Positions 42,901-51,018 of a stretch of 64,000 nt of DNA are shown here, piece by piece (the first letter of the stretch is position 1; every line of letters starts with the position of its first letter). The position numbers were made by a program, and so were the translations under genes. The stretch comes from Streptomyces sp. GESEQ-4 (lineage in GTDB: Bacteria; Actinomycetota; Actinomycetes; Streptomycetales; Streptomycetaceae), in the NCBI RefSeq assembly GCF_017948455.1, contig NZ_JAFFSU010000021.1:62001-126000 (forward strand). The letters are read 5' to 3'. The notes under the pieces were generated by a model. It was not told the origin of the DNA and did not search any database. It saw nothing but the letters and a program-made list of their open reading frames with translations.

Positions 42901-44165
42901 GGGGCCTGGACGTGGAGGGCCTGACAGCCCGTTCGCGCAGCGGCAAGAGTGGAACCCGCGCACTGCAGCGGGCCTTTGGCGTGCTCGCGGCGATGGGAAT
43001 CTGTCTGGCATCCGCTCCACCGGCACTGGCGTCCGACGACTCGGGCAATCCGGACTTCGGCCTGTCGGCCAGCTCGGAGTGCGTCTTCGGCGGTGACGTC
43101 ATCAAGTCCACGCCCTGGTCACTCCAACGTGTCCTCCTGGACCAACTCCGCGAACAGGGGACGGGCAAGGGCGTCACGGTGGCGGTGATCGACACCGGCG
43201 TCGACGACTCGAACCCCCAACTCCGCGGAGCGGTGGGAGGCGGCAAGTCCTACGTCGGCGGCAAAGCCACCGAAGACCTCGAAGGCCACGGAACGCGGGT
43301 AGCGGGCATCATCGCCGCACGCCCACTCCAGGGCACGGGCTTCGTGGGCATCGCACCGGAAGCCAAGATCCTCTCCTACCGCTACACCGGCGGGGAGGAG
43401 AAGGAGGGCAACTCGGGCACCATGGCCTCCGCCATCAACGCCGCGGTCACCGCGGGCGCCGACATCATCAACATCTCCTCCGACACCGCGGACAAGTCCG
43501 ACAACCTGATCCTGGGGACGGCCGTGGCGAACGCGGTGCGCGAGGGCGCCCTGATCGTCGCTGCCGCCGGCAACGACGGCGCGGACGGCAAGTCGGCGAA
43601 CACATATCCGGCTTCCTACGACGGCGTCCTCGCGGTAGCAGCCTCCGACCGCAACGACGAACGCGCCTTCTTCTCCCAGTCCGGCGACTTCGTCGACATC
43701 GCAGCGCCGGGTGTCGGAATGGTCTCCACGGTCCCGCAGGGCGGGCAGTGCACCGCGGACGGCACCAGCTTTGCGGCGCCGTATGTCGCGGGTGTGGCTG
43801 CTTTGCTGAAACAGAAGCACCCGGATTGGAAAGCGTCCCAGATCGCGACCCGCCTCGAGGAGACGGCTCAGCGGCCGGGGCGGGGGCCCAATCGGTTCAT
43901 TGGGTGGGGTGTGGTCGACCCGGTTGCTGCGTTGTCGGATGACTCCACGCCGGCGACTTCACCAAAGCCGGATCCGGTGGTGGCGGCGGGTGGGGGCGGG
44001 GTCGTTCCCATGGCGGTGACCATGGGGGAGACCGAGGCTGAGCGGGACCGTCGTATCGCCATGTATGTGTTGGGCGTTGGGGCGGCTCTGGCGTTGGTGG
44101 TTGCGGGGGGCGGGGTGGCTGTACGGGACTGGCAGGCTCGGCGGGGTGGTCGGGCTGGTGGGTAG
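42897..44165 (+). CDS. mycP: Mycosin (MycP-type subtilisin) of the T7SS
   Basis: A 422-residue membrane-anchored S8 serine protease. Export signal at about residues 20-46, catalytic Asp99 (VIDTGVDD), His131 (GHGTRVAG), Asn226 (AAAGNDG) and Ser291 (DGTSFAAPYVAG), and one C-terminal membrane helix (YVLGVGAALALVVAGGGVAV) with a short basic tail. Mycosins cap the ESX complex and cut some secreted substrates. GGGAG lies upstream of the ATG. This is the first of three S8 proteases in the locus and, being next to the esx pair, is probably the core one. Confidence 0.92.
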   Translation: MRGLDVEGLTARSRSGKSGTRALQRAFGVLAAMGICLASAPPALASDDSGNPDFGLSASSECVFGGDVIKSTPWSLQRVLLDQLREQGTGKGVTVAVIDTGVDDSNPQLRGAVGGGKSYVGGKATEDLEGHGTRVAGIIAARPLQGTGFVGIAPEAKILSYRYTGGEEKEGNSGTMASAINAAVTAGADIINISSDTADKSDNLILGTAVANAVREGALIVAAAGNDGADGKSANTYPASYDGVLAVAASDRNDERAFFSQSGDFVDIAAPGVGMVSTVPQGGQCTADGTSFAAPYVAGVAALLKQKHPDWKASQIATRLEETAQRPGRGPNRFIGWGVVDPVAALSDDSTPATSPKPDPVVAAGGGGVVPMAVTMGETEAERDRRIAMYVLGVGAALALVVAGGGVAVRDWQARRGGRAGG

Positions 44166-44246
44166 TAGTAGTGCAGGTTGGGCGATGGCTTGGGCACCGA
44201 GTGGGTGCGCCGACAAGTTGAGGAACAGGGGAGAGGACAACGGGGT

Positions 44247-44597
44247 ATGAGTAACGGGATGCGGGTCGATCTGAGCGCGCTGGATGAGGTCATCCGGAAG
44301 CTCTGGACGCTGCTGGACGATATGGACAAGGCGGGGCAGACGTCGCGGTACAACACGGAGATCCCGATGGACGCGTTCGGGAACTCTTGCCTCTTTTTGG
44401 AGGCGGGGGAACTGCACTCAGCTCACAAGGAGATGAAGACCGACCTTGAGAACGCGATCAAGAGCCTGCACGGGTTGATCGACAGGTTTGGCACGAGCGC
44501 ATCCAAAGTTAAGGACAAGTACTCCGAGCAGGAGTACGCGAACAAGCAACAAATGGGTGGTGACCCCGGGGGGGCGAACGGCGCGTTCGCAAGGTAG
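44247..44597 (+). CDS. Small ESX-like helical protein (partner of module 1)
   Basis: A 116-residue, mostly helical protein that resembles WXG100-fold proteins in size and heptad-like pattern (LSALDEVIRKLWTLLDDMDK; AHKEMKTDLENAIKSLHGLIDRF) but lacks a WXG turn. A C-terminal YxxxE motif is present in KYSEQEY, as in T7SS export signals. The ATG at 44247 follows GAGAGGA. The next gene, a larger WXG-domain protein, starts 36 bp downstream; the pair probably forms a co-secreted complex. No family name recognised. Confidence 0.7.
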   Translation: MSNGMRVDLSALDEVIRKLWTLLDDMDKAGQTSRYNTEIPMDAFGNSCLFLEAGELHSAHKEMKTDLENAIKSLHGLIDRFGTSASKVKDKYSEQEYANKQQMGGDPGGANGAFAR

Positions 44598-44633
44598 TCG
44601 GATCGAGAATCACCTTTTAAGGGAGGAGTTCAA

Positions 44634-46076
44634 GTGGCTGGTGACAAGGATCTGCCTGCGCCCGTGATTGAGAATGATGTCTGCGTTGCGGACCCGGGGC
44701 GGCCCCAGACCAAGACTCAATTCATCGAGTACTCGCTCAAAGAGCTCAAGCAGATGCTTGACCTCACCAACCCGGGGGCGATCGAGGAGGCAGGCCGTAA
44801 CTGGACCAAGGTCAACGAGCTGCTTTCCGGTGGCGAAGGAGGTGGCATCGCTGGCCTGCTCGACAAGGCGGTCGACAACGTCTTGGAGCACTGGGAAGGT
44901 GAGGCAGCCACGAGTTTTGAGAAGAAGGCTCGCCAGATCGCGCAGAGCATCAGGAATGCGGCTTGGCACGCTGACCTCAACAGCTCCCAAATGGCTGACG
45001 CTGGCTCTCAGCTACGCAGATTCAAGGCGCAGCTGGACGCGATCGAGGAGCCCAGCGGCTGGGCCAAGGTTGGCGACGCTCTCAGCGACTGGAAATGGGA
45101 CAACGGCGAAGCAGTAGCCAGCGACCTCAAGGACCGCCAGCTCACTGCCAAGGAAGTCGCGGAAATCAACGAGGGCAAGATCGGTGCGAGCCGTGAAGCC
45201 CAGCTCAACGGTGTTGCCGTCATGGAGGACCTCGCGGCTCAATACATGCGAGTCACGCGGAACTTGAAGAACAACAAAATCGTCGAGGACGGTCAGGGCA
45301 ATATCAAGGAGCCCAACGGTCAGGTGGAGTACCCACCACCTGTCGTCTCGCCCGGTGTGGGTGCCTCCAGGCCAGGTGCCTCGGGGGCGGGCAACAAGCC
45401 GTGGAGCGCCGGTCCGACCACGAGTGTGAAGCCGGCCCCAACGGGGCCCCGTGACCAGGGCATCACGGGAGGCACGCAACTCCCGACCAGCAAGACGAAG
45501 GTGGACAGCATCTCCCCGGGTCTGACGGGGCCTGGTCCCGGCACTGGCACCGGGAGCCCCGGCGTCGGCGGTGGCGGCGTTGGGACGGGAGGAGCGCAAG
45601 GCCCGGGCATCGTGGCTCCTGGCGGAGGGACCGGCGTCGGACGTGGTACGGCCGGACGCGGCGGCATCGGTGTTCCGGGCGGCGGTCGCGCGGCTGGCAC
45701 TGGCGCGGGAGCAGGCCGCGGTGCCGGAGGCCGAACCGGTATGGGCGGCATGGGCGGCGCCGGAGCCGGCGCAGCTGGCCGAGGCGGTGCTGGCGCTGGT
45801 GGACGTGGAGCCCTCGCGAAGTCCCGTGGCGGTGTGGTCGGAGCGGCCAAGGGCATCACAGGCAAGGGTGCCGGTGGCGGTGCGGGCCTGCACGGCAGCC
45901 GCGGCGGAACCCAGCGTGGAGCCGGTGCCATGGCTGGCGGCATGGGCGGTCGCAACGGCCGACGGCCCAACGACGAGAATAGCCAGGGCGAGCGTCCCGA
46001 CTACCTGGTCGAGGACGAAGAGACCTGGATCTCGGAAGAGGACCGCAACCGAAACGTGCCGCGGACCATCGAGTAG
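44634..46076 (+). CDS. WXG-domain protein with Gly-rich tail (module 1 putative T7SS substrate)
   Basis: A 480-residue protein. Residues 1-150 form a helical WXG domain (LEHWEGEAATSFEKKARQIAQ), 150-225 continue helical (AAQYMRVTRNLKNNK), and about 200 residues are Gly/Ala/Arg-rich and disordered. The end reads DYLVEDEETWISEEDRN then NVPRTIE, a motif I associate with PPE- or WXG-type actinobacterial T7SS proteins. GGGAGGAG precedes the GTG start. The layout is that of EspB/PPE-like secreted scaffolds rather than toxins. A 15-bp terminator hairpin follows at once. Function is inferred. Confidence 0.75.
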   Translation: MAGDKDLPAPVIENDVCVADPGRPQTKTQFIEYSLKELKQMLDLTNPGAIEEAGRNWTKVNELLSGGEGGGIAGLLDKAVDNVLEHWEGEAATSFEKKARQIAQSIRNAAWHADLNSSQMADAGSQLRRFKAQLDAIEEPSGWAKVGDALSDWKWDNGEAVASDLKDRQLTAKEVAEINEGKIGASREAQLNGVAVMEDLAAQYMRVTRNLKNNKIVEDGQGNIKEPNGQVEYPPPVVSPGVGASRPGASGAGNKPWSAGPTTSVKPAPTGPRDQGITGGTQLPTSKTKVDSISPGLTGPGPGTGTGSPGVGGGGVGTGGAQGPGIVAPGGGTGVGRGTAGRGGIGVPGGGRAAGTGAGAGRGAGGRTGMGGMGGAGAGAAGRGGAGAGGRGALAKSRGGVVGAAKGITGKGAGGGAGLHGSRGGTQRGAGAMAGGMGGRNGRRPNDENSQGERPDYLVEDEETWISEEDRNRNVPRTIE

Positions 46077-46081
46077 GCACA

Positions 46082-46118
46082 CGAGTGAGCCGCACGGATA
46101 GAACGTGCGGCTCACTCG
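46082..46118 (+). terminator. Terminator after module 1
   Basis: A perfect 15-bp stem (CGAGTGAGCCGCACG, 46082-46096, with its complement at 46104-46118) and a 7-base loop. A related hairpin occurs at 47616-47644 before the third mycosin, as part of a duplicated upstream segment. Confidence 0.8.
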
Positions 46119-46165
46119 CATGAAGACTGGCGGAACCAGTCGTGGTTTGAGTGAGGAGCAAAGAA

Positions 46166-47488
46166 GTGAGTTTCAAGCGAGTCTGGTCTACGGCGGGAGT
46201 CGTGACGCTGACAGGAGCTTTGCTCCTCACTACGGCCCCAACCGCATCGGCGGATTACGTCAGAGATCAACAATGGGCCTTGAACGCATTCGCAGTAGAA
46301 GATGTATGGGCTGAATCCCAGGGGCAAGGCGTTACCGTTGCGGTTGTCGACACTGGTGTCGACGCCAGTCACCCCGATCTGACGGGCCAGGTTCTTAAGG
46401 GCAAGGACTTCACCGGTGGAGGAGATGCCCAAGAGGACGTGGTCGGGCATGGGACCAGTATGGCGAGTCTTATTGCTGCGCATGGCCATGGTGCAGGAAA
46501 TGACTCCGGCATGATCGGCCTCGCGCCTAAGGCTAAGATCCTGCCACTGCGTACTCTCCAGACGCGAGATGATAAGAATCTGGACGAGACGTGGGCTCCT
46601 GCGGTTCGTTATGCGGTGGACGAGGGTGCGAAGGTCATCAACCTGTCCTTTGCTGATGAGTACAGCACGACTGGAATCGATGGTCGAGATGCAATTGCGT
46701 ATGCGCAGGCACACGATGTAGTCGTTGTTGCTGGAACAGGGAACAATGGTGGAGATGTCGGTTATCCGGCTGCGTTGCCCGGAGTGGTGGCTGTCGGTGC
46801 CGTGGATAAAGAGGCCAATCTTTGGGAGAATTCCAACACCGGGGAGCAAGTGGCGCTGACAGCGCCGGGCGTCGAAATTCTCGGCGCAAACAAGAACCGA
46901 TCCCAGGGGTACGGTATTGCTAGCGGCACCTCGGACGCAACAGCCTACGTATCCGCTGCCGCAGCCTTGGTCCGCTCAAAATTCCCTGACCTCTCCGCAG
47001 GCCAGGTCATCAACCGCCTGATCAAGTCGGCCACGTTCGCGCACCATAAGGGGCTCAAGGCGCCCGACGAGGAATACGGCTACGGGATTGTTCGGCCCTA
47101 CTCGGCACTCACGATGGATATCCCGGCCGGTCCCAAGAAGAACCCTCTCGGTCAGCTCCAGGCGTCCAATTCCACTTCTGGGAAGGCATCCGATGGTACG
47201 GACAGCTCGACCCAGGCCAAAAAGAAGGACTCTTCCTCCAGGAACCTCCTCGTGCTTGCTGGCGGTATCGCGGCCGTTGTGGTCATTGGTGCGATCGTCT
47301 TCGCAGTAATCCGCAGCCGCCGCAACGGCGGTAACGGTGGCCCAGGCTCGGGCGGTGGAACCCCCGCTCATGGCTCGGGATACCCGACTCAGCCCTACCC
47401 CAGTGCAGCTCCCAACCAGGGGTACCCCAATGCCCCTGGCCAGCACCCCAATCCCTACGCCCAACAACCCCCGTACCAAGGGCAGTAG
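46166..47488 (+). CDS. Second mycosin (S8 subtilisin, membrane-anchored)
   Basis: A 440-residue paralogue of the next gene. Signal peptide with cleavage near ASA/D (residue 29), catalytic Asp62 (VVDTGVD), His95 (GHGTSMASL), Asn193 region and Ser256 (SGTSDATAYVSAAAALV), then a C-terminal membrane helix (NLLVLAGGIAAVVVIGAIVFAVI) and a cytoplasmic Pro/Gln/Tyr-rich tail ending QQPPYQGQ. GAGGAG lies seven bases before the GTG at 46166, which decides the start. It shares N-terminus, tail and upstream hairpin with the third mycosin, so the two arose by tandem duplication. Confidence 0.9.
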   Translation: MSFKRVWSTAGVVTLTGALLLTTAPTASADYVRDQQWALNAFAVEDVWAESQGQGVTVAVVDTGVDASHPDLTGQVLKGKDFTGGGDAQEDVVGHGTSMASLIAAHGHGAGNDSGMIGLAPKAKILPLRTLQTRDDKNLDETWAPAVRYAVDEGAKVINLSFADEYSTTGIDGRDAIAYAQAHDVVVVAGTGNNGGDVGYPAALPGVVAVGAVDKEANLWENSNTGEQVALTAPGVEILGANKNRSQGYGIASGTSDATAYVSAAAALVRSKFPDLSAGQVINRLIKSATFAHHKGLKAPDEEYGYGIVRPYSALTMDIPAGPKKNPLGQLQASNSTSGKASDGTDSSTQAKKKDSSSRNLLVLAGGIAAVVVIGAIVFAVIRSRRNGGNGGPGSGGGTPAHGSGYPTQPYPSAAPNQGYPNAPGQHPNPYAQQPPYQGQ

Positions 47489-47615
47489 AAGGGGCCGCCA
47501 TCCGGCAGCGGCGCCTCATGCGTGGGAATCGTCATCTTCCTACTCCCGGCCCGGTTGAGCGCTGCCTTGGATGGTTGCAAGCGGAATGTGACGGAACTTT
47601 GAGTAGCCAAACCCG

Positions 47616-47644
47616 CGAGCCGCACGGAGTAACCGTGTGGCTCG
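47616..47644 (+). terminator. Terminator between the tandem mycosins
   Basis: A 12-bp stem with a G-U pair (CGAGCCGCACGG with CCGTGTGGCTCG) and a 5-base loop. It is homologous in position and sequence to the hairpin at 46082-46118. Confidence 0.7.
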
Positions 47645-47693
47645 TCTGCATGAAGACTGGCGGAGCCTGTCGTAGTTGAGCGAGGAGCAGAAA

Positions 47694-49043
47694 GTGCGTT
47701 TCAAGCGAGTCTGGTCTGCGGCGGGAGTCGCGGCATTGACAGGGGCTGTGCTCCTCACAGCGGCCCCAGGCGCCTCAGCGGACTACGTCAGGGATCAACA
47801 ATGGGTATTGGATGTATTCGCGATGGAAGACACCTGGGCTGAGGCACAAGGGGAGGGGGTGACTGTTGCAGTAGTAGATTCCGGCGTGGACGGCAGTCAC
47901 CCGGATCTAGCTGGACAGGTCCTTGAGGGTAAAGACTTCACTGGCGGAGGTAACCCCCAGGAGGACTTGGACGGTCATGGGACGAGCATGGCGAGCCTCA
48001 TTGCCGCGCACGGCAATGGCGCCGGAAATGCGTCTGGCATGTTTGGGTTCGCGCCAAAGGCGAAGATTTTGCCCCTTCGTGTCCTGCAGACACAGAAAGA
48101 CCCTAATCATGATGAGACCTGGGCCGCGGCGGTTCGATACGCAGTGGACCATGGCGCGAAGGTAATCAATCTTTCTTTCGGTAACGATGGCGGCAAGACT
48201 CTAAGTGATGGTCGTGCAGCTATCGCGTATGCGCAAGCCCACGATGTCGTTGTTGTTGCGGGCGCAGGTAATGATGGATCCATTGCTGTCGACGAGCCAG
48301 CAGCACTGCCCGGGGTTGTTTCTGTGGGTGCTGTGGATAAGAACGCCAACCGCTGGGAAGGCTCCAACACTGGAAAGGGGCTTGTCCTAATGGCTCCCGG
48401 TGTCGAGATTCTCGCCGCGGATCCGACTCTGTCGCCGCAATACAGTTTGTCAAATGGCACATCGGGTGCAACAGCCTATGTATCCGCTGCTGCCGCCTTG
48501 GTCCGGTCAAAGTTCCCTGGCCTCACGGCCGGCCAAGTCATCAATCGCCTCATCAAATCGGCCTCGTTCCTCGGCCACAAGGGACTAAAGGCACCCGACG
48601 AGGAGTATGGCTACGGGATTATCCGCCCCCGCCAGGCACTGACCATGGACATTCCCGCTGGCCCCAAGGAGAACCCTCTCGGCCAGCTCCAATCGTCCGA
48701 CTCGACGTCCGGCAAGGCATCCGAGGAAGCGAACGCCTCGACTCAGGCCACGAAGAAGTCTTCCTCCAGCAGCGTCCTCGTCCTCGCTGCCGGCATCGCA
48801 GCCATTGTGATCGTCGGTGCTATCGCCTTTGTGGCGATCCGCAACCGCCGCAATGGAGGTAGCGGCGGCCCGGGCTCCGGCGGCGGCACCACGGTTTATG
48901 GCACCAGCTACCCGTCCCAGCCCTCAACGGGCTACGGGTCGTATCCCCACTCAGCTCCCCAGGGGTACCCACCTGCTCCAGGTCAGCCCCCGCAGTACCC
49001 CAACCCGTACGCCCAACAACCCCCGCATCAAGGGCAGCGGTAG
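47694..49043 (+). CDS. Third mycosin (S8 subtilisin, membrane-anchored)
   Basis: A 449-residue paralogue of the preceding mycosin. Signal peptide to about residue 29, catalytic Asp62 (VVDSGVD), His95 (GHGTSMASL) and Ser257 (NGTSGATAYVSAAAALV), a C-terminal membrane helix (VLVLAAGIAAIVIVGAIAFVAI) and a Gly/Pro/Tyr/Gln-rich cytoplasmic tail. All triad residues are intact, so it is not a decayed copy. The GTG at 47694 lies after GAGGAG at the same distance as in its twin. The two copies differ most in the loops after LRxLQT and after INLSF, which may alter substrate choice. Confidence 0.9.
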   Translation: MRFKRVWSAAGVAALTGAVLLTAAPGASADYVRDQQWVLDVFAMEDTWAEAQGEGVTVAVVDSGVDGSHPDLAGQVLEGKDFTGGGNPQEDLDGHGTSMASLIAAHGNGAGNASGMFGFAPKAKILPLRVLQTQKDPNHDETWAAAVRYAVDHGAKVINLSFGNDGGKTLSDGRAAIAYAQAHDVVVVAGAGNDGSIAVDEPAALPGVVSVGAVDKNANRWEGSNTGKGLVLMAPGVEILAADPTLSPQYSLSNGTSGATAYVSAAAALVRSKFPGLTAGQVINRLIKSASFLGHKGLKAPDEEYGYGIIRPRQALTMDIPAGPKENPLGQLQSSDSTSGKASEEANASTQATKKSSSSSVLVLAAGIAAIVIVGAIAFVAIRNRRNGGSGGPGSGGGTTVYGTSYPSQPSTGYGSYPHSAPQGYPPAPGQPPQYPNPYAQQPPHQGQR

Positions 49044-49127
49044 GAGTAACTCCCCGGGGTTTTCCACGAACCCTGGCGATCGGGCAGCAGAGCGAACAAG
49101 TCCGAGTAACAGAAGGGATCTTCGTCA

Positions 49128-49412
49128 ATGGGCGCCATCGTCCTTGTCGTCGGCATCATCGGTGTAGGAGCCGTAATCGCCGCAGTCATCGTCTTCGCCG
49201 TAACCCGCAGCCGCCGACCATCCGGCAACGGCAGCCCCGCCAACGGAACTTACCCGCCGAACATGGGCCACCCGCCTCAGCAGCCGATGTACCCGCCCGC
49301 ACAACAGCCGTACCCCACCGCAGCCCCCAATCAGGGATACCCCACTCCTCCGGCACAGCCCCCGCAGAATCCCAACCCTTACCCCCAACAGCCCCCGTAC
49401 CAAGGCCAGTAG
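49128..49412 (+). CDS. Orphan mycosin-like membrane anchor and tail
   Basis: A 94-residue protein: an N-terminal membrane helix (IVLVVGIIGVGAVIAAVIVFAVT), a basic RSRR stop-transfer, then a Pro/Gln/Tyr/Asn-rich tail with YPTAAPNQGYPTPPAQPPQ and QQPPYQGQ, which closely matches the tail of the second mycosin. The protease domain is absent. GAAGGGA precedes the ATG. It is most simply read as a third copy of the duplicated unit reduced to anchor and tail. An intact start and frame suggest it is expressed; it could compete for whatever binds the tails. Confidence 0.75.
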   Translation: MGAIVLVVGIIGVGAVIAAVIVFAVTRSRRPSGNGSPANGTYPPNMGHPPQQPMYPPAQQPYPTAAPNQGYPTPPAQPPQNPNPYPQQPPYQGQ

Positions 49413-49558
49413 CGGAGTTGGGCCTCATTCAGCAGCGGGCTGAAAGGGGCCGCCTGCATCCCTTACGTGAATTGATGCAATCCGAGGTCCGACCTGCACG
49501 CGATGATCTCGCTTGCTCAGTGCCGCAGTACGTGCATCAACAGAACTAGGACAGTGAA

Positions 49559-49897
49559 GTGGCTGACGACGGAACCTCGTATTACGAACCCGGGGCGGGA
49601 AGAGACTTGGCCCGGAAGTTCGAGATGCAGGCGTACGACCTGAGGGCGTACCTCAAGAAGTTCGAGGAGGAGACAGGAGAAGAAGCGATCACCGATGGCT
49701 TCGGCGTCCTGACGGAGTCGGAGGAGGTTACATCAGCTTACATTTCTTACTCCGCAGACGTTGCCAGCGCCATGAAAGTCGTGCAGCAGCACTTGGACAA
49801 GATCGCTGACGCCTTGCGAAAGGTGAACAGGGACACCGAAGTCACTGACGACGACCTCGCGGTTCTCTTCGGGAAGAATTCGGACGGTGACCGGTGA
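49559..49897 (+). CDS. Small ESX-like helical protein (partner of module 2)
   Basis: A 112-residue, acidic, helical protein (RDLARKFEMQAYDLRAYLKKFEEE; DVASAMKVVQQHLDKIADALRKV), similar in size and helix spacing to WXG100 proteins but without WXG or a clear C-terminal YxxxD/E. The GTG start follows AGGA. Its stop overlaps the next GTG by four bases (GTGA), so it is translationally coupled to the larger WXG protein, indicating a one-to-one complex. Confidence 0.7.
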   Translation: MADDGTSYYEPGAGRDLARKFEMQAYDLRAYLKKFEEETGEEAITDGFGVLTESEEVTSAYISYSADVASAMKVVQQHLDKIADALRKVNRDTEVTDDDLAVLFGKNSDGDR

Positions 49898-51018
49898 GCG
49901 GGAACGAGTCCGTAGCCGAAGAGATCATCGAACTCGGCATTGAGGTCATCAATCCCGGCGGTCGTCCTGATGAGTTGAAAGCTGCGGCTAAGGCGTGGCG
50001 ACAGTTGAAGTCTGAAGCCGAAGGCATGGTCAAGGACCTGGACAAGGACGTCAGAGCCACTGTCGGGCACACCTGGCGTGGTGACGCGGCCAATGCCTTC
50101 CAAAGCCATTGGGACGAGTTCGCCGCTGCCGTGCTGAGCGCGACGGATGACTTCGACGAGGCCGCTAAGGGTCTTGAAGACGCGGCCAAGAGTATTGAGG
50201 AGGTCAATAGCGAGATTCACGACATCTACATAGAGATCGGTATCTCGATCGGCGTCTCTGTGGGCATGTCATTCCTGACGCTGGGTGTCTCGGCGGCAGC
50301 CGGCACGGCGCGAGTCACCATGTTGGTCACAAGGGCGCTCGACGCGGCAGGCCGACTGGGGCAGATCCTGCGAGCCATCGCCACCGCCTTCCGGACCCTG
50401 CACAACATGGGTAAGACAGGGCGACTCATTGCCGAAGGGGCGCTGAACTGGGCTGGTGGCACCGCTGGCGGCATGGTTACCAGCCAACTCAGCGGCAAGG
50501 GCTGGGAATTCGGGACCAACATGATCGGAGGCCTGGCGGGCGCGACTGTCGGGACCGCCGCAAGCAAGGCCGTGACCGCAGCGGGCGGCAAGGAGATCCT
50601 TAGCGGGATGGCCGGGGGAGCGGCTGGAGGGATGTCGGGGGACTATGCGGACTCCCGCCGCAAAGGGGAGGACTTCGACATCAGGCAGAGCGCTGTCACC
50701 GGTATTGCCGGAGGCGCCGCTGGCGGACTCGGCGGCGGGGCAAGGGCAGTCGACAGAGGGCTCGATGACATGGCTCGGGGTCTGAGAAACGAGAACGACT
50801 TCGCCTACAGCGGGGAGCGCCCGGAGCATCAGCAGACCGGAGTCGACGTTGCATTCGGTGCCTCCACGCCCATAGCGGGCGGCGTTTCCGCGAACACAGC
50901 GAAGGAGGGGTTCGACGGCGTAGACGAGAGCACGGAAGACGCCCAGAAGGCCGCTGAGCGGGGCGTTGAGGCCGACCACAAGACGGCAACGGACCGGATT
51001 CGCGAGGACTTCGGTTGA
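49894..51018 (+). CDS. WXG-domain protein with glycine-zipper region (module 2 putative T7SS substrate)
   Basis: A 374-residue protein. A WXG100-type hairpin occupies about residues 25-115 (TWRGDAANAFQSHWDEFAAAV), followed by a hydrophobic segment (IYIEIGISIGVSVGMSFLTLGVSAAAG) and Gly-zipper repeats (GGTAGGMV; MIGGLAGATVGTAAS; GMAGGAAGGMSGDY; GIAGGAAGGLGGG) that could insert in membranes. The C-terminal 90 residues are acidic and helical, with no known toxin motif. It is coupled to the small ESX-like gene upstream, and its stop touches the next ATG (TGATG), so all three are probably one operon. Confidence 0.75.
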   Translation: MSGNESVAEEIIELGIEVINPGGRPDELKAAAKAWRQLKSEAEGMVKDLDKDVRATVGHTWRGDAANAFQSHWDEFAAAVLSATDDFDEAAKGLEDAAKSIEEVNSEIHDIYIEIGISIGVSVGMSFLTLGVSAAAGTARVTMLVTRALDAAGRLGQILRAIATAFRTLHNMGKTGRLIAEGALNWAGGTAGGMVTSQLSGKGWEFGTNMIGGLAGATVGTAASKAVTAAGGKEILSGMAGGAAGGMSGDYADSRRKGEDFDIRQSAVTGIAGGAAGGLGGGARAVDRGLDDMARGLRNENDFAYSGERPEHQQTGVDVAFGASTPIAGGVSANTAKEGFDGVDESTEDAQKAAERGVEADHKTATDRIREDFG

